Made by a program: the position numbers and the translations under genes. Shown here piece by piece: positions 60,035-64,000 of a DNA stretch of 64,000 nt (the stretch's first letter is position 1; each line of letters opens with the position of its first letter). The notes beneath the pieces were generated by a model. That model ran no database searches, was not told the origin of the DNA, and saw only the letters and a list, made by a program, of their open reading frames with translations. Source of the stretch: Knoellia flava TL1 (GTDB lineage: Bacteria; Actinomycetota; Actinomycetes; Actinomycetales; Dermatophilaceae); contig NZ_AVPI01000002.1 in the NCBI RefSeq assembly GCF_000768675.1, positions 51,698 through 115,697 of the forward strand. The letters are read 5' to 3'.

Positions 60035-62569
60035 TCAGGGTCGCAGGGGCGTCACCTTGACGTCGACGGCCTTGGCCGTGCCACCCACCGCGTAGGCCGC
60101 GACCCCAGTGGCCGACGCCGGCGGGTAGATGAGGTCGGTCACCGAACGCTGCCCGCCCTCGGCGAGCACCTCCACCGAGCTGCGGTCGAGGTATGCCGTG
60201 AACGTCGCCTCGCCGTCGCGCACCGTCACCGGCGCCTCCTCGACGCTGGCGAAGAGCGCGTTGAACCCGACGTCGCCGCTGCGAGTCCGGTCGACGACGA
60301 GGGTGCCGTCGCGCCGCACCCCCACCCGGGTGCCGACCGCACCGTCGGCGCTGCGCCGCAGCACGACGCCGGCCTCCTGCGCGGAGCCCAGGGCGACGCG
60401 GACCTCGACCCGCGCCACGGTGGTGTCGAGCCCGGTCGACCGCTCACCCGCAGCCACACCGCGGACCTTGGCCTGCTCCTTGTCACGGTTGACGAGCGCC
60501 TTCTCGACGGCGGCGACGGGCGTCTGCCGCAGCTGCGGCCCACCGTCAGCGGACACGAGCGACAGCGTGCGCGGCATCGTCATCTGCCCGCGCCAGGGGC
60601 TCGTCGGCACGTCCTGCGCGTACTGCCAGTTGTTCATCCACGACAGGGTCGTGCGCTGGGAGTCGGGCAGGCCGTTGAACGTCACGCCGGCGTAGTTGTC
60701 GCGGCCGTGGTCCACCCAGCTCGCACGCTCGGTGCCGTTCCTCGCCGGCGCGTCGGCGAGCATGAACTGGTCGGCGAGGACGTGACCCCAGCCTCCAGAG
60801 CTGTGGTCGACGATCCGCACCTGGGCCGTCCGCCCCTGGAGGTCGGACAGGTCCCACGACGTCCAGTCGAGGGCCTCGCTGTCGGAGCCGGTCGCCGACC
60901 GGACGACCTCGCCGCCGACGACGAGGTTGACCGTCGTCTGCGTGTCACGAGGGCCGGCGGCGGTGTCGGAGAAGCGGATGTCGTCGACCATGAGGTGACC
61001 CCAGTCTCCGCTGCTGTTGTCGTCGCGCACGACGATGCGGGCCTTCTCGCCCACCACCGAGCGTGCGTCGATGTGCCGCCAGTCCATGTCGCCCGAGCTG
61101 TTGCCGGACACCGACCCGACGATTACACCACCGGAGACGAGCTCGACGACGGTCGGTCCGCTCGCGCCGAGCGGGTGGTTGCCGCCGGCGATGAGCAGGT
61201 TGACCCAGTCGCGCGTCACCGTGAACTCGGGCGAGACGAACGTGCCGGTCGCGGGGTCGCACCGGTCCGGCACGACGCAGGTGTCGAGCACCTTGTCGCC
61301 CTGGTGGTAGGGCAGCCCGGAGCTCGTCGCGCCGTAGCCGACGAACTCGCCGGTCGCGCTCCAGCCGGCCGGCAGGTGCGTGGCCGGGTCGAGCGTCTCG
61401 AAGTCGGTGAAGACCTCTCCGCCCGGATCGCCCTGGGTCGCCCCGGGCACGGCCGGGTGGCGGCCGCCACCGACGAGGAAGTTGAGGTGCGGCCGGTCGA
61501 TGGTGAACTCGGGCGAGGTCAGCGTGCCCTGCGACGCGTCGAAGTCGAGGAAGCTGTTGACGAGCCGCTCGCCCACGTAGCCCGAGACGGTCTGCTGGCC
61601 CGGCAGGGTCCCGGCCGCGGGCTGGGAGCCGAACGCGGTCCCGGTCGCGGTCCAGCCGGCATACCCGTTCTCGAAGCCCTGGAGGAGAGTGCCGGCGGGC
61701 GGCTCGTACGTCGCGGGCCCGTCGGCGGTGAAGGTGGTCCCGTCGAAGTCGCCGACGAAGTACTGCGTGCCCGACCCGCCGGCGATGCCGCCCGGGTTGA
61801 GGCTGACGAGCATGACCCACTTGACGTTGCCCGGGTCGCCGTCGACGGCGAGTGGGAAGAGGTCGGGGCACTCCCAGACGCCACCGGTGGCGTTGCGAGG
61901 ACCGAACTCCGAGAGGCGAGTCCACGCCTTGAGGTCGGCCGAGCGCCAGATGAGGACCTTGTGCTCGTTGGCGATGACGGCGACCATGCGCCACTCCTTG
62001 GCGGGCTCGTACCAGAACACCTTCGGGTCGCGGAATTCACGCGACCCGATGTCGATGACCGGGTTGCCCGAGTACTTCGTCCACGTCAGGCCGTCGTCGG
62101 TGGAGTACGCGAGCGACTGCGCCTGGATGCCGTCGCGCCCGCTCGCCTGCGTGTAGGCGCTCGTGTACATCGCGACCATCGGCGGGTTGGCGGCGGTTCC
62201 GAGGCCCGAGCTGTTCGTCGTGTCGACGACGACCGAGCCGGAGAAGACACCCTCGTTCGCGTCGAACGGGATGGCGACCGGCTGCTCCTCCCAGTGGACG
62301 AGGTCGCGGCTCGTCGCGTGGCCCCAGGACATGTTGCCCCAGCGGTCGCCGAGCGGGTTGTACTGGAAGAAGAGGTGGTAGACGCCCTTGTGGAAGACGA
62401 GCCCGTTGGGGTCGTTCATCCAGTTCTTCGCCGGGCTGAAGTGGTAGGCCGGTCGGTGCTGCGGGGTGTCGGCCGCTGCCGGCGCGACACCGAGGGCGGT
62501 GAGGACGGCGACGGCGAGCAGGACGGCGCCGCGGCGGCGGCGCAGACGTGGACGGACGGACAGTGGCAT
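60035..62569 (-). CDS. secreted GH32 fructan hydrolase (levanase/inulinase type) with a nested beta-module insertion
   Basis: 844 residues. A signal peptide (RRRRGAVLLAVAVLTALGVAPAAA) precedes the GH32 beta-propeller: nucleophile Asp53 in WMNDPNG, transition-state RDP (180-182) and acid/base Glu233 in EC. An insertion of about 310 residues (297-607) splits the propeller before its last blade (DHGRDNYAGVTFNG...WMNNWQYAQ); a GH32 C-terminal beta-sandwich ends the protein. It cuts fructose from levan, inulin or sucrose outside the cell for uptake by the Frc-like transporter. The perfect operator at 62587 marks it as part of the LacI regulon. Confidence 0.93.
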   Translation of the reverse strand: MPLSVRPRLRRRRGAVLLAVAVLTALGVAPAAADTPQHRPAYHFSPAKNWMNDPNGLVFHKGVYHLFFQYNPLGDRWGNMSWGHATSRDLVHWEEQPVAIPFDANEGVFSGSVVVDTTNSSGLGTAANPPMVAMYTSAYTQASGRDGIQAQSLAYSTDDGLTWTKYSGNPVIDIGSREFRDPKVFWYEPAKEWRMVAVIANEHKVLIWRSADLKAWTRLSEFGPRNATGGVWECPDLFPLAVDGDPGNVKWVMLVSLNPGGIAGGSGTQYFVGDFDGTTFTADGPATYEPPAGTLLQGFENGYAGWTATGTAFGSQPAAGTLPGQQTVSGYVGERLVNSFLDFDASQGTLTSPEFTIDRPHLNFLVGGGRHPAVPGATQGDPGGEVFTDFETLDPATHLPAGWSATGEFVGYGATSSGLPYHQGDKVLDTCVVPDRCDPATGTFVSPEFTVTRDWVNLLIAGGNHPLGASGPTVVELVSGGVIVGSVSGNSSGDMDWRHIDARSVVGEKARIVVRDDNSSGDWGHLMVDDIRFSDTAAGPRDTQTTVNLVVGGEVVRSATGSDSEALDWTSWDLSDLQGRTAQVRIVDHSSGGWGHVLADQFMLADAPARNGTERASWVDHGRDNYAGVTFNGLPDSQRTTLSWMNNWQYAQDVPTSPWRGQMTMPRTLSLVSADGGPQLRQTPVAAVEKALVNRDKEQAKVRGVAAGERSTGLDTTVARVEVRVALGSAQEAGVVLRRSADGAVGTRVGVRRDGTLVVDRTRSGDVGFNALFASVEEAPVTVRDGEATFTAYLDRSSVEVLAEGGQRSVTDLIYPPASATGVAAYAVGGTAKAVDVKVTPLRP

Positions 62570-62586
62570 GGAGGTCTCCCCGGATA

Positions 62587-62635
62587 TGACAACGTTGTCA
62601 GCAGTGATCCAAGGGCAGACCCGTGGGTACGTCAA
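62587..62635 (-). promoter_or_regulatory. promoter and operator of the GH32 gene
   Basis: Minus strand: -35 TTGACG (62635-62630), 17-bp spacer, -10-like TTGGAT (62612-62607), then TGACAACGTTGTCA (62600-62587) at the expected +1. Same geometry as at 58809-58857. SD GGGGAG is 8-10 nt before the ATG at 62569. Confidence 0.82.
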
Positions 62636-62717
62636 CCGGAGGACTCGGATCGTGAGACGCGGGGGTCGCGCCCGCGCGCGCACGACGCGCACGGTTCGCG
62701 CGCGCCTTCGGGGAGGG

Positions 62718-62802
62718 CGGCGGGTGTGGGATTTGAACCCACGAGAGGTCTCCCTCTGGTCGCTTTCAAGGCGACTGCACTCGGCCACTATGCGAACCCG
62801 CC
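62718..62802 (-). tRNA. tRNA-Ser (anticodon TGA)
   Basis: Minus strand class II cloverleaf: acceptor GGCGGGT/ACCCGCC, D stem region CGCATAGTGGCCGAGTGC, anticodon stem GTCGC/GCGAC with loop CTTGAAA (anticodon TGA), a variable arm and T arm GTGGG-TTCAAAT-CCCAC, discriminator G. 85 nt. 3' CCA not encoded. Confidence 0.95.
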
Positions 62803-62923
62803 ACGGTCACCGCCGGGGCGGCGACCGGAGGACAGCGTATGCCGGGAGCGCCCCTGGCGCTGAACCCGCACCACCGCGCCCGGCAGGTAGGGTCGGAGGT
62901 CAACGGAAGGGACACATCCACCC

Positions 62924-63274
62924 ATGCCTCGAATGAGCTTCTGGGTCGGCCTCGCAGCCGGCTACGTCCTCGGCGCCCGCGCCGGCAAGCAGCGCTACGA
63001 CCAGATCAAGACCGTCTCCGGCAAGGTGTGGCAGAGCGGTCCCGTGCAGAAGCAGGTCACCGCCGCCAAGGAAGGCGCCCGCACCAAGGCCGCTCCTGTC
63101 GTCGCCGACTTCGTCGCGGACGCCGCCAAGGCCACGAGCGAGAAGCTGCGCGCCTCCCGCACCGTCCCGTCGCAGGTGAGCAACGGCCGTGACCGCACGA
63201 CGGGCGGCGACCCCTGGGTGGCCCGGTCCGCCGGGGGCGACGAGGACCCCTGGGGCTCCGCGACCCGACGCTGA
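62924..63274 (+). CDS. YtxH-like small protein
   Basis: 116 residues. The N-terminus MSFWVGLAAGYVLGARAGKQRYDQI carries a short hydrophobic/glycine-rich segment like YtxH-type proteins common in actinobacteria. The remainder is basic and Ala/Lys rich, with a disordered tail (SVSNGRDRTTGGDPW-like). A membrane or envelope-associated protein of unknown role. SD GGAAGGGAC precedes the ATG. Confidence 0.7.
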   Translation: MPRMSFWVGLAAGYVLGARAGKQRYDQIKTVSGKVWQSGPVQKQVTAAKEGARTKAAPVVADFVADAAKATSEKLRASRTVPSQVSNGRDRTTGGDPWVARSAGGDEDPWGSATRR

Positions 63275-63316
63275 CGCGCATCGCCGCTGTCGCCCAGAGC
63301 TCCCGGAGCCCGCGAG

Positions 63317-64000
63317 TCAGCGCGTCCCGCGCACCCCGCCTGCCCCGAGCAGCGGCAGCGAGGGCACGACACCGGGCACGGCGAGGTCGGTGAGCAGCAC
63401 GGCGGTCCCAGCCACGCCCGTGGCGAGCGAGACGTCGCCGTCCGCGCCGCGCAGGCCCGACGGCCAGAGCTCGGGGTCGGTCGGTGCCGACGCGACGAAC
63501 GCCGCCGCGGCCGAGAGTGCCTCGTCGCGGTGCTCGGGGACGCCGAGGACGTCGGCGGCCAGGGCGACGAGACCGGCCGGACCGCCCGCGCCGTGGCAGA
63601 GCGTCCACCCGGCGACGACCGCACCCGCGCCACCCTCCACCGCACGGTCGGCGGCGTCCCCCATCGCGCGTCCGCACCGCTGGACCGCCATCTCGGCCTC
63701 GGCCCGAGTGGTCTCCACCGACCACGGCACGTCGAGCCCGGCGTCGACGAGCTCGAGCAGCCGCAGCCGCACCGCTCCCGCCCCGGCCGAACCGTGGCAC
63801 CACAGGTCGGGCCACGACACCCCGTCCTCACGCAGGTCCGGCCACCCGCCCCGCACGGGCTCGGACCAGGTCGCCTCCCACTCCAGCCCTTCGGCCGCGA
63901 GTTCGAGGGCGGAGGAGGCGAGCCGGGGCCACGCCGCCGCGGCCTCGGCGAGCGCCCAGACGATGCCGGAGGCGCCGTGGGCCAGCCCGCACAGCGGCCG
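63317..64000 (-). CDS. lanthipeptide cyclase (LanC-like domain; 3' end of a LanC or LanM-type synthetase), 5' end off the right edge
   Basis: 228 codons from the right edge to a TGA at 63317. The LanC alpha-barrel landmarks are present: GLAHGASGIVWAL (active-site His motif), the zinc ligands in WCHGSAGAG (Cys) and TLCHGAGG (Cys-His), with GxxHG repeats. Lanthionine cyclases close thioether rings by adding Cys thiols to dehydrated Ser/Thr. All three zinc ligands are seen, so it is likely to be active. Type (LanC with separate LanB, LanM, or the related class III/IV) depends on sequence beyond the window. No precursor peptide is visible within the window. Confidence 0.8.
   Translation of the reverse strand, partial: RPLCGLAHGASGIVWALAEAAAAWPRLASSALELAAEGLEWEATWSEPVRGGWPDLREDGVSWPDLWCHGSAGAGAVRLRLLELVDAGLDVPWSVETTRAEAEMAVQRCGRAMGDAADRAVEGGAGAVVAGWTLCHGAGGPAGLVALAADVLGVPEHRDEALSAAAAFVASAPTDPELWPSGLRGADGDVSLATGVAGTAVLLTDLAVPGVVPSLPLLGAGGVRGTR

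Larger units (their letters stand above)
1..64000. repeat. dispersed octamer GTATGCCG / CGGCATAC, more than 50 copies
   Basis: By hand count about 26 copies read GTATGCCG and about 29 read CGGCATAC on the plus strand. Examples are 1430, 3886, 6182, 12162, 15594, 21432, 26692, 33728, 41888, 45552, 49938, 60192, and reverse copies near 1904, 7668, 10075, 18748, 25761, 31706, 37898, 49699, 57040, 61661. The next base is nearly always T or G. Composition alone predicts roughly two (my estimate). Three pairs form palindromes: 17776-17812, 23568-23621 and 55401-55440. Confidence 0.8.

Noticed and set aside
62718..64000. Integrative element at tRNA-Ser(TGA).
   Set aside because: No integrase and no second copy of the tRNA end is visible; only the position near a lanthipeptide gene suggested it.

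Overview
The window is a GC-rich (about 70% or more by eye) stretch of bacterial chromosome with dense, often overlapping genes (ATGA/GTGA stop-start overlaps), frequent GTG starts and perfect GC-rich hairpins between genes. GTP-type PEP carboxykinase, an LCP cell-wall ligase, a proton-translocating transhydrogenase, ArfC-type 'sunset' and YtxH-like proteins and a GT39/GtrA wall-sugar cluster point to an actinomycete. My best guess is Micrococcales, perhaps Intrasporangiaceae; this is inference from gene content only. I see no phage, plasmid, insertion sequence or CRISPR array.

Layout. 1-3.5 kb: tadA (cut by the left edge), upp, and an operon of a mini membrane protein, a PH-domain protein and an APC permease. 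3.5-4.8 kb: an AbiEi/DUF559-type protein bracketed by two inverted copies of a 79-bp palindromic repeat. 4.8-13.5 kb: pntAB, an ArfC/sunset-domain acidic membrane protein, an acyl-CoA synthetase and a tandem universal stress protein. 13.5-17.7 kb: an alanine-type aminotransferase, two fluoride channel genes, MOSC, MmcQ/YjbR and DUF2231 proteins. 17.8-24.8 kb: a secreted subtilase, two acyl-CoA dehydrogenases, a palindromic leaderless divergent promoter, and an amidinohydrolase. 24.8-27.6 kb: decayed larB and larC (nickel-pincer cofactor genes), an acyltransferase/SDR pair, and a second larC tail relic. 27.6-34.3 kb: APC and FUSC transporters, a second tandem Usp, a beta-CASP nuclease, an aldo/keto reductase and a DUF2383 protein. 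34.4-41.5 kb: tRNA-Arg, pckG, and an M36 metalloprotease between direct repeats, then an SGNH hydrolase. 41.6-46 kb: a fadA-fadB-type beta-oxidation operon with a CoA-transferase-like gene. 46-51.8 kb: a two-component system with a GT39 glycosyltransferase and a GT2-GtrA fusion. 51.9-55.4 kb: tRNA-Ser(GCT), a methyltransferase, an LCP protein and cspA. 55.4-62.6 kb: a fructan-use regulon (Frc-like ABC transporter, Usp, LacI regulator, secreted GH32 enzyme) with shared 14-bp operators. 62.7-64 kb: tRNA-Ser(TGA), a YtxH-like protein and the 3' end of a lanthipeptide cyclase/synthetase cut by the right edge.

The most unusual large-scale signal is the octamer GTATGCCG (reverse CGGCATAC). By hand count it occurs more than 50 times, on both strands, about once per 1.2 kb. 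It sits in terminator stems, in a promoter palindrome and inside genes, where it forces otherwise rare TAT and GCA codons. The pattern resembles a DNA-uptake or other genome-marking sequence. Other notable structures are several REP/MITE-like palindrome families and a nested duplication in the GH32 enzyme.
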